Shown in pieces: positions 40,556 to 48,632 of a stretch of 50,332 nucleotides of DNA. The stretch is from assembly GCA_964640305.1 (NCBI GenBank), contig CAZXFF010000011.1, forward strand, positions 1 through 50,332. The letters run 5' to 3'. This DNA comes from Coprenecus sp964640305. GTDB taxonomy: Bacteria; Bacteroidota; Bacteroidia; Bacteroidales; UBA932. Under the pieces are notes generated by a model that did no database searches, was not told the origin of the DNA, and saw only the letters and a list, made by a program, of their open reading frames with translations. Position 1 is the stretch's first letter. The number at the start of each line of letters is the position of its first letter. A program made the translations under genes and the position numbers.

Positions 40556-43215
40556 CTTCCGGTAAGTTTTTTGATTTTGCCGTTGAAATTGTCTTTTTTG
40601 AGCAGTTGTTCTACTGTTAAGTGCATTCTGTATCTCCAATAGTGTTTTGGATTGGACGGGACGTTTATCCTTTCCTCGTGGGGGTTTTCGGCCCTGAGGT
40701 TGCCGTCAATTGACATCCAGTCCTGCAGAGGGAGGATTACAAGCATTGACGCTCCGGAAGTGTGTGCGGCAATGATCTTTTCGCATAACCATGGTTCACA
40801 ATAGTATGGAGGATTCCCGCTTTCGTGCAGGACATTATGGTAGAACGCGGCTGATGCTTTCCTGTCTTCTTCCCACCATGACCGCAGTGTGCTGGTATCA
40901 TGCGTACCTGTCGTGCATACACTTAGATAGGGATATGCAGCAGGATTCCCGAACTCCTGTGTAGGGTCCTTGGGCATCCTGAAGATTTCCAGGGAAAGTA
41001 TGTGGAGGGCATTTATCACCTCTGGTACGCATGCGGGAATCATTCCAAGGTCTTCTGCACATGTGAGCATGTTTGTCGAGGATATGATTTCTGGAAGTTT
41101 ACGGAATGCCGAATCCTTCCAGAATTCATTGTGCCTGTGATAGAAGAAATGGTCATAGAGTCTGTTGAATGCGGCTTTGTCCTCTTCCGGCAGGGCCTTG
41201 TATGAATAAGTGAACTGGGCGCTGATTCTGGGGTGGAACTTGCCTTTAAGCAGCTCGTCTTCTATGAAAAGCACTTCTCCTGCCAATGCCATGAGCCCTT
41301 CCATCAGATCCTTGTCCTTTCCTTTGAAATGGGCTTCTATCTTTTTCTGGGTGTCGAATTCCTTCTTCAGGGTAAACACCTCGAATTCTTTGCTGTCCAG
41401 GTATTTTTCCATTACTTCTTCTGTCCTGTCCCCGAACATTTCCCGTATCTGGTAGTAACGTATGTATGGGGTTGCATGCCTGTGGTAGTCGAAGTTGAAT
41501 CCGTATCCGGCAATTTCTTCGTATGGCATGGGCAGTGCAGGGGAGAAGTGCCCCATAAGCCCCTTTACCTGTGTGGAAGGAATCTCCCATATCCTGAAAA
41601 ATCCCAGAACATGGTCTATGCGGTAAGCATCGAAATATTCAGCCATCTTGCGGAACCTTTTTTTCCACCACTCATACCTGTCTGCTGCTATCGTATCCCA
41701 ATTGTAGGTGGGGAATCCCCAGTTCTGCCCGTCTGCTGAAAAGTCATCGGGCGGTGCTCCTGCCTGGCATCCCATGTTGAAATATTTCGTGTCTGTCCAT
41801 GCATCTACGCTGTTGGGGGTTATTCCGATAGGTATGTCCCCTTTCAGCGCAATGTGTTTTCCATGCAGGTATGCAACGGATGCGGAGAGCTGTTTGTGAA
41901 GATGATATTGTGTGAAGATTCCGAGCATCATTCCGTCATGGTATGGGGATGTTTTAGACATGAATGTCTCTATTCTGCTGAACGAGAACCTGCTGTCATC
42001 ACCCCACTTGCTGAAATCGGCAGTACCGTATTTGTCCCTTAGAACGCAAAATGCACAGTAAGGGAGCAGCCAGTCGGAATTGTTTTTGAAAAATCGGTAG
42101 TATTCAGGTTCCGAGAATGTGTCTTCTGCGTAAGATCCGTACTGTATTTTCAGATACTCGGTTTTCAATTCCAATACTGCTTCATAGTCTATCTGAGGGA
42201 GCCTGTTCAGTGCTTTCCTGCGTTTGTCGTATGCTTTTTTCGCTTCTTTGTCTGTGATTGCCCCTATCTCTTCAATATTTATGAATATGGGGTGAAGGGC
42301 CATTACGGTAATGGCTCCGTACGGGTAAGAGTCAGTCCATGTGCCGGTGGAGGTAGTGTCGTTTACGGGAAGGATCTGAATTATGTTCTGTCCTGTTTTT
42401 TCTATCCAGTCTCCGAAAATACGCAGGTCTGAGAAATCGCCTATCCCGCAGCTGTTTTCTGTCCTCAGGGAAAAAACTGGAACTGCCGTTCCGTATAATT
42501 TCGGATTTCCGGTTCCGAATGCGGCATCGGAATATTCTTTTATATATGAGCAGCCTTTGGAAATTGACGGTACTTCAAGAGTCCGGTCCGGTCTGTCTTC
42601 CCACTGGAACGTGCCATTTGCAGGACAGGCTTTTACAAATTTGAACCTGAGGGTTCTGCCGATCTTTTCTGCAGGCAGATGGATTTCCCATCTGGAACCG
42701 TGGACAGGGGTCATTTCCGCAGCGCGGTGCGGATCCCAGGAACCGGTAAGGGGATGATCCCCGCAAAGGTAGACGGAGCATCCTTCTTCTATTGCCGGAA
42801 TTGTCACTCGTATGACAAGTTCCTTGGGAAACTGTCCTGTCTGTGTGGCTTCACCATGCCCGTTCGAAAAGAATATTTCCGAAAACGGGGCGGTCAGGAA
42901 TGTCGCCTTGTTGGTGTTGCCCTGCCACTCGTCATTCAGGAACAGGTTTTTTGCAGAGCTTGTCAGAGCGATACGTCTTTCGCATCCGACTTCGTTTATT
43001 GTGCTGCCGTCAGGGTTCCTGACAAAATATCTGTATGAGAAAACTCTCTCCTCCAGAGAGGTTATCTTTATTTCCTTTTCCCAGATTCCGTCGTTTCTGA
43101 AGTTCATGGCGACAGCCTTGTCCGGATTTCCGCCGCCCAGTTCGGGAATGCTTCCTGTGATATAAAGGTCCTGCCCGAAATATGTGTAGAAATTGATAGA
43201 AAAACTAATGACCAT
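40552..43215 (-). CDS. malQ: 4-alpha-glucanotransferase, DPE2-like with two starch-binding domains
   Basis: This GH77 enzyme transfers alpha-1,4-glucan segments, and DPE2-type members act on maltose and heteroglycans. The 887-residue protein begins with two CBM20-like domains (FYTYFGQDLYITGSIPELGGGNP and VYLCGDHPLTGSWDPHRAAEM), followed by the catalytic barrel with YFDAYRIDHVLGFFRIWEIP (nucleophile region), TCAEDLG and TGTHDTSTLR. No signal peptide is visible, so it is cytoplasmic. The ATG at 43213-43215 was chosen; a TTG six codons upstream lies in the -7 box. It heads the operon malQ-symporter-lipoprotein-radA-hydrolase. Confidence 0.95.
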   Translation of the reverse strand: MVISFSINFYTYFGQDLYITGSIPELGGGNPDKAVAMNFRNDGIWEKEIKITSLEERVFSYRYFVRNPDGSTINEVGCERRIALTSSAKNLFLNDEWQGNTNKATFLTAPFSEIFFSNGHGEATQTGQFPKELVIRVTIPAIEEGCSVYLCGDHPLTGSWDPHRAAEMTPVHGSRWEIHLPAEKIGRTLRFKFVKACPANGTFQWEDRPDRTLEVPSISKGCSYIKEYSDAAFGTGNPKLYGTAVPVFSLRTENSCGIGDFSDLRIFGDWIEKTGQNIIQILPVNDTTSTGTWTDSYPYGAITVMALHPIFINIEEIGAITDKEAKKAYDKRRKALNRLPQIDYEAVLELKTEYLKIQYGSYAEDTFSEPEYYRFFKNNSDWLLPYCAFCVLRDKYGTADFSKWGDDSRFSFSRIETFMSKTSPYHDGMMLGIFTQYHLHKQLSASVAYLHGKHIALKGDIPIGITPNSVDAWTDTKYFNMGCQAGAPPDDFSADGQNWGFPTYNWDTIAADRYEWWKKRFRKMAEYFDAYRIDHVLGFFRIWEIPSTQVKGLMGHFSPALPMPYEEIAGYGFNFDYHRHATPYIRYYQIREMFGDRTEEVMEKYLDSKEFEVFTLKKEFDTQKKIEAHFKGKDKDLMEGLMALAGEVLFIEDELLKGKFHPRISAQFTYSYKALPEEDKAAFNRLYDHFFYHRHNEFWKDSAFRKLPEIISSTNMLTCAEDLGMIPACVPEVINALHILSLEIFRMPKDPTQEFGNPAAYPYLSVCTTGTHDTSTLRSWWEEDRKASAAFYHNVLHESGNPPYYCEPWLCEKIIAAHTSGASMLVILPLQDWMSIDGNLRAENPHEERINVPSNPKHYWRYRMHLTVEQLLKKDNFNGKIKKLTGR

Positions 43216-43226
43216 TTTTGCAGTTT

Positions 43227-43257
43227 TTTGCAAAATTATGAAAAATCCTTAATTTTA
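43227..43257 (+). promoter_or_regulatory. Candidate promoter of the kinase operon
   Basis: TTTG (43227-43230), 19 bases, then TAATTTTA (43250-43257, one mismatch to TAnnTTTG). It ends 15 bases before the ATG of the small membrane protein and overlaps the malQ promoter on the other strand. Confidence 0.5.
43231..43238 (-). promoter_or_regulatory. -7 box for the malQ operon
   Basis: TAATTTTG on the minus strand matches TAnnTTTG, 15 bases before the malQ ATG at 43215. The leader would be very short. Confidence 0.5.
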
Positions 43258-43272
43258 CAGAAAACTTTACAT

Positions 43273-43620
43273 ATGAAACTTACATCAAATCTGATTGTTC
43301 TGATTTTCGTCCTGGCACATGCTGTCGGCTGTCTGATTTTTCACGGAACTGGATTTGGTGACGGGATTGTCCTGACAGTTCTTACTATATCCATGATATA
43401 TGCTCTGATCAGATACTACAAGGCCTCCTTTGACGTGTTTCTCGGTCTTGCATTCCTTTCCTGTTTTGCCGGTTTCTATATCGGGACGGAGGGTGCCCTG
43501 CTCCTTGAAAGGGCCATACCGTCGTGGGGAATATGGATCAATGTCATTACCACTTCAGTTACCACGGAACTGATAGGCTTGATTGTCATACTGTTGTTGA
43601 GGAAGAATTTCCATGTATAG
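43273..43620 (+). CDS. Small four-span membrane protein upstream of a histidine kinase
   Basis: This 115-residue protein is almost entirely hydrophobic, with about four spans (LTSNLIVLIFVLAHAVGCLIF; GIVLTVLTISMIYALI; FLGLAFLSCFAGFYIG; VTTELIGLIVILLL). I do not recognise a family. The ATG at 43273 was chosen because upstream codons overlap the malQ promoter region. It overlaps the kinase gene by 8 bases, so the two are translationally coupled and may form a membrane sensing pair. Confidence 0.78.
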   Translation: MKLTSNLIVLIFVLAHAVGCLIFHGTGFGDGIVLTVLTISMIYALIRYYKASFDVFLGLAFLSCFAGFYIGTEGALLLERAIPSWGIWINVITTSVTTELIGLIVILLLRKNFHV

Positions 43621-44665
43621 GGATAGGGGAAACGGCAGAGTGAATTTCATAGACCTGGTACTTATCGTAGTGGTGGTCCTTACGGTCCGGATTCTTATTG
43701 AGCGCCTGCTGCCGCTGTTTTATGAAAGTTTCGGTCTGGACTTCGGGGATTTCGTATTCCAGATACTTTCCAACTACCCTTTGACTATAGCTATAGTAAT
43801 TGCCGATTTCCTGGTGGTCTTTCTTCTGGCACGCAATTTCCCGTTCGGTAGCGGCAGGGTCGCGTTGCGTTCGCTGACGGAGATCGGTGCGATGCTGGGA
43901 ATTTCATTCTTGTCTTCGGTTATAGTAAGGAGCACCCATCTTTCAGGATTCATCGGTACGTCGGACGATCCTTTTTTCGGCAAGATGTTTTTCTTTGCTT
44001 TCGCAGGGAACCTTGTCTTCAATGCAATCGTGATACTTGTGATGGATCTCATATTCTATTACAGATGGGCGAACCGCAGAGCTGTTGCAGCGGAGGCAGA
44101 GCAGAGGGCAAGGGCGAATTACCAGTATCAGCTTCTGAAAAGCGGTACTAATCCCCATTTCCTGTTCAACAGCCTCAATGTCCTTGAATATCTTATCCAT
44201 GAGGATCAGGACAGGGCCAGCGACTATGTAAGGAAACTGGCGGATGTATACCGTTATTTCCTTAAACTGGAAGACAGTACTCTTGTGACACTTGAGGAGG
44301 AAATAAGTTTTGTGGACAAATATTGCGAATTGCTGTCGGAAAGGTTCGGTGCCGGACTGCAGCTGGAAACGGATATCCCTGACAGCTGTATGGATACCAA
44401 GATAATCCCGTGTGCATTGCAGATGATGGTTGAGAATGCGGTAAAGCATAATGTGGTTAGCACGTCGCGTATTCTGAGGATAACGATGACGGTGGAAGGA
44501 AGCAATATAGTAGTGAGGAACAACATCAATCCCAAGAACAATGACGGTAAGAAAGGAATAGGTCTGAAAAACATCAATGGCCAGTATGAAATGCTGTGCT
44601 CGAAAAAAGTGTCGGTTGAGAACGACGGAATTACATTTACAGTCAGGATTCCGCTCTTGCCGTGA
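43613..44665 (+). CDS. LytS-like sensor histidine kinase
   Basis: The 350-residue protein has about four N-terminal spans (to about residue 150), a short coiled coil and a His_kinase domain (PF06580 type) with His182 in NPHFLFNSLN and the ATP-binding N-box QMMVENAVKHNVV, plus KGIGLKNINGQYE. Such kinases usually pair with LytTR regulators; one is encoded next to it on the opposite strand. The stimulus is unknown. It overlaps the small membrane gene by 8 bases, and its stop directly abuts the regulator's stop. Confidence 0.93.
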   Translation: MYRDRGNGRVNFIDLVLIVVVVLTVRILIERLLPLFYESFGLDFGDFVFQILSNYPLTIAIVIADFLVVFLLARNFPFGSGRVALRSLTEIGAMLGISFLSSVIVRSTHLSGFIGTSDDPFFGKMFFFAFAGNLVFNAIVILVMDLIFYYRWANRRAVAAEAEQRARANYQYQLLKSGTNPHFLFNSLNVLEYLIHEDQDRASDYVRKLADVYRYFLKLEDSTLVTLEEEISFVDKYCELLSERFGAGLQLETDIPDSCMDTKIIPCALQMMVENAVKHNVVSTSRILRITMTVEGSNIVVRNNINPKNNDGKKGIGLKNINGQYEMLCSKKVSVENDGITFTVRIPLLP

Positions 44666-45433
44666 TCATATCTGCTTTGCCGAATTCCCTCCTTCTATCC
44701 ATTCCAGGAAATTCTGGACCCTGTCCCTTGGAACAATGATCGGTTCTATGTTTTTGGGGGCAAGAGTGACACGGAGCCTGGAGTTGAGATATCTGGAGAT
44801 GGTGTATATTGATGAGAGTCCTACAATGCATTTTCTGGAAATCTTGTAGAAAAGGGACGGATCCAGTACGCTTTCTATGCTGATCAGGGATTCGTCAGTC
44901 ATATACTGTTTCCCGTCTTTCGTTACCAGAAATGTGGTTTTGTCATTTGAATAGAAATATGCGATGTTCTTGACATCCACGACTATGATGCTGTTGCCCA
45001 CTTTGATGGTGAAATGGTGCTTATAGGCCTTTGCCGTATAAGGTGAGAGGTCTTTTGCCGGAGAGGCTGCAGCAGATGCTGTCAGAAACTGCATACACCT
45101 GGATACGGACTCGCGGAATGCAAGCGGTTCAATCGGTTTAAGCAGATAATCCATGCATTTGGCTTTGAATGCGTCAAGGGCGTAATCTTCATAGGCGGTT
45201 GTTATTATGACAGGGCACTTTATGTCCACCTCTTCGAATATGCCGAAACATTTGCCGTCAGACAGTTCTACGTCCATGAAAACGATGTCAGGGGTCTCTG
45301 AACGCAGGTATCCCGTAGCAGCAGCTATGGAATCCATTATGGCTGCTATTTCCAGTTCAGGGAAATACTTTTTTATCAGCCTCTGCAGAATCTGCTGGGC
45401 AGGTATTTCATCTTCTATGATGACAGCTTTCAT
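44666..45433 (-). CDS. LytTR-family response regulator
   Basis: The 255-residue protein has an N-terminal receiver domain with the phospho-acceptor Asp54 in IVFMDVELSD and acidic EDE near the start, and a C-terminal LytTR DNA-binding domain (HHFTIKVGNSIIVVDVKNIAYFYSND... SRKCIVGLSSIYTISRYLNSRLRVTL). The ATG at 45431-45433 was chosen because the upstream TTG at 45457 lies in the promoter -7 box. It is the likely partner of the convergent kinase. It diverges from the susC gene, which it may regulate. Confidence 0.94.
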   Translation of the reverse strand: MKAVIIEDEIPAQQILQRLIKKYFPELEIAAIMDSIAAATGYLRSETPDIVFMDVELSDGKCFGIFEEVDIKCPVIITTAYEDYALDAFKAKCMDYLLKPIEPLAFRESVSRCMQFLTASAAASPAKDLSPYTAKAYKHHFTIKVGNSIIVVDVKNIAYFYSNDKTTFLVTKDGKQYMTDESLISIESVLDPSLFYKISRKCIVGLSSIYTISRYLNSRLRVTLAPKNIEPIIVPRDRVQNFLEWIEGGNSAKQI

Positions 45434-45454
45434 TGTTCTCGGTGTATGGTACTG

Positions 45455-45462
45455 CAAATATA
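45455..45462 (-). promoter_or_regulatory. -7 box of the LytTR regulator gene
   Basis: TATATTTG on the minus strand matches TAnnTTTG exactly and lies 21 bases before the regulator's ATG. The -33 position falls inside a perfect palindrome (45475-45490). Confidence 0.6.
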
Positions 45463-45474
45463 ATCAAATTTTTT

Positions 45475-45490
45475 GTTACAGAAATGTAAC
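45475..45490. promoter_or_regulatory. Perfect palindrome over the -33 region, candidate operator
   Basis: GTTACA-GAAA-TGTAAC is a perfect 6-bp inverted repeat with a 4-base centre. It lies 12 bases upstream of the regulator's -7 box and covers the expected -33 position, so a protein bound here could block or aid polymerase. It may serve autoregulation, or act on susC on the other side. Confidence 0.55.
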
Positions 45491-45499
45491 GGTTCATCC

Positions 45500-45517
45500 C
45501 GGATTTCTTACAATCCG
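45500..45517. repeat. Second dyad between the regulator and susC
   Basis: CGGATT (45500-45505) and AATCCG (45512-45517) are exact reverse complements around TCTTAC. It lies 10 bases from the first palindrome in the 200-base gap. It could be another protein site; nothing shows its role. Confidence 0.5.
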
Positions 45518-45554
45518 TCACCTTAGATTTATTTAATAGGATAAGATGAGGTAA

Positions 45555-45593
45555 TTTTACCGGAAATTTATGATGGAAGAGTGTACGGTAAAA
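45555..45593. repeat. Inverted repeat TTTTACCG/CGGTAAAA upstream of susC
   Basis: TTTTACCG (45555-45562) and CGGTAAAA (45586-45593) are perfect 8-bp complements 23 bases apart. The left copy also lies in a smaller palindrome GGTAA-TT-TTACC (45550-45561). It lies 40 to 80 bases before the susC ATG and may be a regulator site or a leader hairpin. No clear -7 box for susC was found. Confidence 0.45.
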
Positions 45594-45633
45594 CCATTAA
45601 ATATATAATTACATCAATTTAAATTATTAACGT

Positions 45634-48612
45634 ATGAAAAGATTCTTTACAGCGTTGATTACGGTTGCTCTCCTATCCTTGTCGAGTGCCTATGCACAGT
45701 ACAAGGTTACAGGAAAGGTTGTCGACAATATCGGCCCCGTAATCGGTGTGGCAGTTCTCGAACAGGGAACAATCAACGGTACGGAGACGGATCTGGAAGG
45801 TCGTTTCGAACTTACAGTCCCCTCCGAATCATCTATTGTGGAATTTATCCTTATCGGTTACAAGACTCTGTCTTTCCCGGCAAATCAGGTGCCTTCAGTG
45901 GTTGTGATGGAGGAAGACAAGGAACTTCTTGAAGAAGTGGTTGTGATCGGTTACGGTACTGTGAAAAAAGAGGACCTGACCGGTTCCGTGGCTACTGTCC
46001 GTGCTGATCAGCTTAACAAAGGAGCTGTAACTTCCCCTGCTGAATTGCTGAAAGGAAAGTCCGCAGGTGTCGTTATTACAGATGGCGACGGTGCTCCAGG
46101 TTCGGGTTCCACCATCCGCATACGTGGCGGTTCTTCTTTGAATGCCCAAAACTCACCTCTGATCGTGATAGACGGTCTGCCTATAACCAATGAAGGTATT
46201 AGCGGTGTGGCCGATCAGCTTTCTTCCATCAACCCCAGCGATATTGAAACATTCACGGTTCTGAAAGATGCGTCGGCAACTGCAATATACGGTTCACGTG
46301 CATCCAATGGTGTGATAATCATTACGACCAAGAAAGGTAGCAAGAACGACTCTGCAGTACCTCATATCAGTGCTGATTATACTGTCTCGGTATCCCAGAA
46401 TACAAAATATCTGGACGTAATGACAGGTGATGAAATGAGAGCGGCTATGCTTGCATATACAGGTAGCGAGACTTCTGAGGGATATTTGGCTCTCGGTACC
46501 GCGAACACGGATTGGCAGAGACAGATCTATCAGTTGGGAATGAGCCATGAAGCCAATCTTGGTCTGCAGGGAAACTTCAAATTCGGCAATGTCGGTTATA
46601 TGCCTTATCGTGTATCAGGAGGTTATCTCAATGAAAAAGGTACACTCAAGACCGGCAGTATGGAAAGGGGGACAGTCTCTCTCAACCTGACCCCTACGCT
46701 TTTTGACGATCATCTTACAATTTCCCTCAACGGTAAAGGTATGTTCCAGAACAATCGTTTCGCAAACACAGGAGCAATCTCAGCGGCAGTGGAATACGAT
46801 CCTACACAGCCTGTTTACAGCGATCATGGTCTGGACGGATATCAGATGTGGGGGAACGTGCTGGCAGACGGCTCATTCGCGCCCAACACCCAGTCTACGG
46901 TCAATCCCTTGGCTGCCCTGTATCAGCGCAACGACGTTTCCAAGGCATCCCGATTCATCGGCAATGCACAGTTCGACTATAAGATCCATGGTCTTGAAGA
47001 CTTGAGGCTGAACCTCAACCTCGGTATGGACTATTCGCATTCCAACGGAACCGTAACGGTTCCCTACGGTGCGGAGCAGTCTTACCATAACCAAAGTCAG
47101 GGCGGACGAGGTTTGAATAATCCTTATGATCAGACAAAACAGGATATGACTCTCGAAGCATATGCTGACTACAATAAAGAAATAAACAAGCATAGGTTCG
47201 GAGTGATGGCCGGTTATTCATGGCAGCATTTCTATACGGAAAGCAACAGCCTTTCCGAAACCCAGCCTGATCCCGTTGCCGGAAGCATCGCTACCATTTC
47301 CGAATTCCACAGCAAGAGCGAATATTACCTTGTATCCTTCTTCGGTCGTGCAAACTACAATTATGACAACCGCTATATGCTCACAGCTACCGTACGTTGG
47401 GACGGTACATCCCGTTTTACCAACAACAAATGGGGCTTCTTCCCCTCTGTGGCATTCGGTTGGAATATGAAAGGCGAAAGCTTCCTGAGAAACAGCCAGG
47501 CCGTATCCGACCTTAAGCTCCGTCTAAGCTGGGGGCAGACAGGTCAGCAGGACATAGGGGACGTTTACCAGTCTATCCCTACTTATCAGACAAACTTGGT
47601 AGGTAGTTACTATATGTTCGACGGTAAAGTGATAATTCCAATCACCCCCAATGGTTATAACGCTGATTTGAAGTGGGAAACAACTACTACCTACAACATC
47701 GGTCTGGATTACGGATTTTTCAATGACCGTTTGTTTGGTACCGTGGATGTTTATTACAGGGAGACCACTGACCTTCTCAACTATACTCCTGTAGCGGCAG
47801 GTGCAAACCTGACCAACTACCTGTTCGCCAACATCGGATCGTTGGTCAACAAAGGCGTGGAATTTGAAATAACCGGTATCCCTGTCCAGACTCAGGACTG
47901 GTTCTGGAGCATCGGAGCCAATTTCGCCTACAACCAGAACCGCATTACCAAACTGACCACCAACGACGGTGAAGGCTATACCGGTGTGGCTACAGGCGGT
48001 ATCAGCGGCGGTGTCGGCAATACGATCCAGAGGCATATGGTCGGATATCCTGCAAATACCTTCTATGTATACCAGCAGATGTACGACGAACAGGGCGCTC
48101 CTATACCTGGAGCTTATGTAGACCAGAACGGGGACGGTGTCATCGATGCGGATGACCTGTACTATCTCGGACAGGCCAGCCCTGTATGGACCATCGGCTT
48201 CAATACTTCCCTTTCTTGGAAAAACCTTACCCTGGCCATTGCCGGTCACGGAAACCTCGGCAACATGGTTTACAACAACAACGCTTCTCGTCTGTCTCTT
48301 CTTTCAGACCTTTGGACAAACTCATTCGTACGTAACTGTATGGCATCGGCTCCCGCTTGGGGTTTCTCCAATGCTGCATACCTGTCCGATTATTGGGTTG
48401 AAGACGGATCGTTCTTTAAAATAGACAAGATCACTCTTAGCTATCTGTTCAACTTAGGCAAGGGAGGAAGCCTCAACTTATTCGGGACTGTACAGAACGT
48501 AGCTACATTTACCAAATACTCAGGTATTGATCCCGAGGTTTTCGGGGGCATAGACAACAACATGTATCCCCGTCCCCGTACCTATATAATCGGTCTTAAA
48601 TACAACTTCTAA
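45634..48612 (+). CDS. SusC/RagA-family TonB-dependent outer-membrane transporter
   Basis: This 992-residue outer-membrane barrel takes up glycan or peptide fragments with its SusD partner. It has a signal peptide (cut near Ala21, AYA/QYK), an N-terminal carboxypeptidase-regulatory-like domain (about 23-95), a TonB-box-like EEVVVIGYGT (100-109), a plug domain (LTGSVATVRADQL... ILKDASATAIYGSRASNGVIIITTKKG-type segment) and a beta-barrel. It lacks an STN domain, so it is not the anti-sigma/ECF type. The target substrate is not given by sequence. susD follows 20 bases later. Confidence 0.95.
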   Translation: MKRFFTALITVALLSLSSAYAQYKVTGKVVDNIGPVIGVAVLEQGTINGTETDLEGRFELTVPSESSIVEFILIGYKTLSFPANQVPSVVVMEEDKELLEEVVVIGYGTVKKEDLTGSVATVRADQLNKGAVTSPAELLKGKSAGVVITDGDGAPGSGSTIRIRGGSSLNAQNSPLIVIDGLPITNEGISGVADQLSSINPSDIETFTVLKDASATAIYGSRASNGVIIITTKKGSKNDSAVPHISADYTVSVSQNTKYLDVMTGDEMRAAMLAYTGSETSEGYLALGTANTDWQRQIYQLGMSHEANLGLQGNFKFGNVGYMPYRVSGGYLNEKGTLKTGSMERGTVSLNLTPTLFDDHLTISLNGKGMFQNNRFANTGAISAAVEYDPTQPVYSDHGLDGYQMWGNVLADGSFAPNTQSTVNPLAALYQRNDVSKASRFIGNAQFDYKIHGLEDLRLNLNLGMDYSHSNGTVTVPYGAEQSYHNQSQGGRGLNNPYDQTKQDMTLEAYADYNKEINKHRFGVMAGYSWQHFYTESNSLSETQPDPVAGSIATISEFHSKSEYYLVSFFGRANYNYDNRYMLTATVRWDGTSRFTNNKWGFFPSVAFGWNMKGESFLRNSQAVSDLKLRLSWGQTGQQDIGDVYQSIPTYQTNLVGSYYMFDGKVIIPITPNGYNADLKWETTTTYNIGLDYGFFNDRLFGTVDVYYRETTDLLNYTPVAAGANLTNYLFANIGSLVNKGVEFEITGIPVQTQDWFWSIGANFAYNQNRITKLTTNDGEGYTGVATGGISGGVGNTIQRHMVGYPANTFYVYQQMYDEQGAPIPGAYVDQNGDGVIDADDLYYLGQASPVWTIGFNTSLSWKNLTLAIAGHGNLGNMVYNNNASRLSLLSDLWTNSFVRNCMASAPAWGFSNAAYLSDYWVEDGSFFKIDKITLSYLFNLGKGGSLNLFGTVQNVATFTKYSGIDPEVFGGIDNNMYPRPRTYIIGLKYNF

Positions 48613-48632
48613 TATCAGGGAGAATTGAAATT

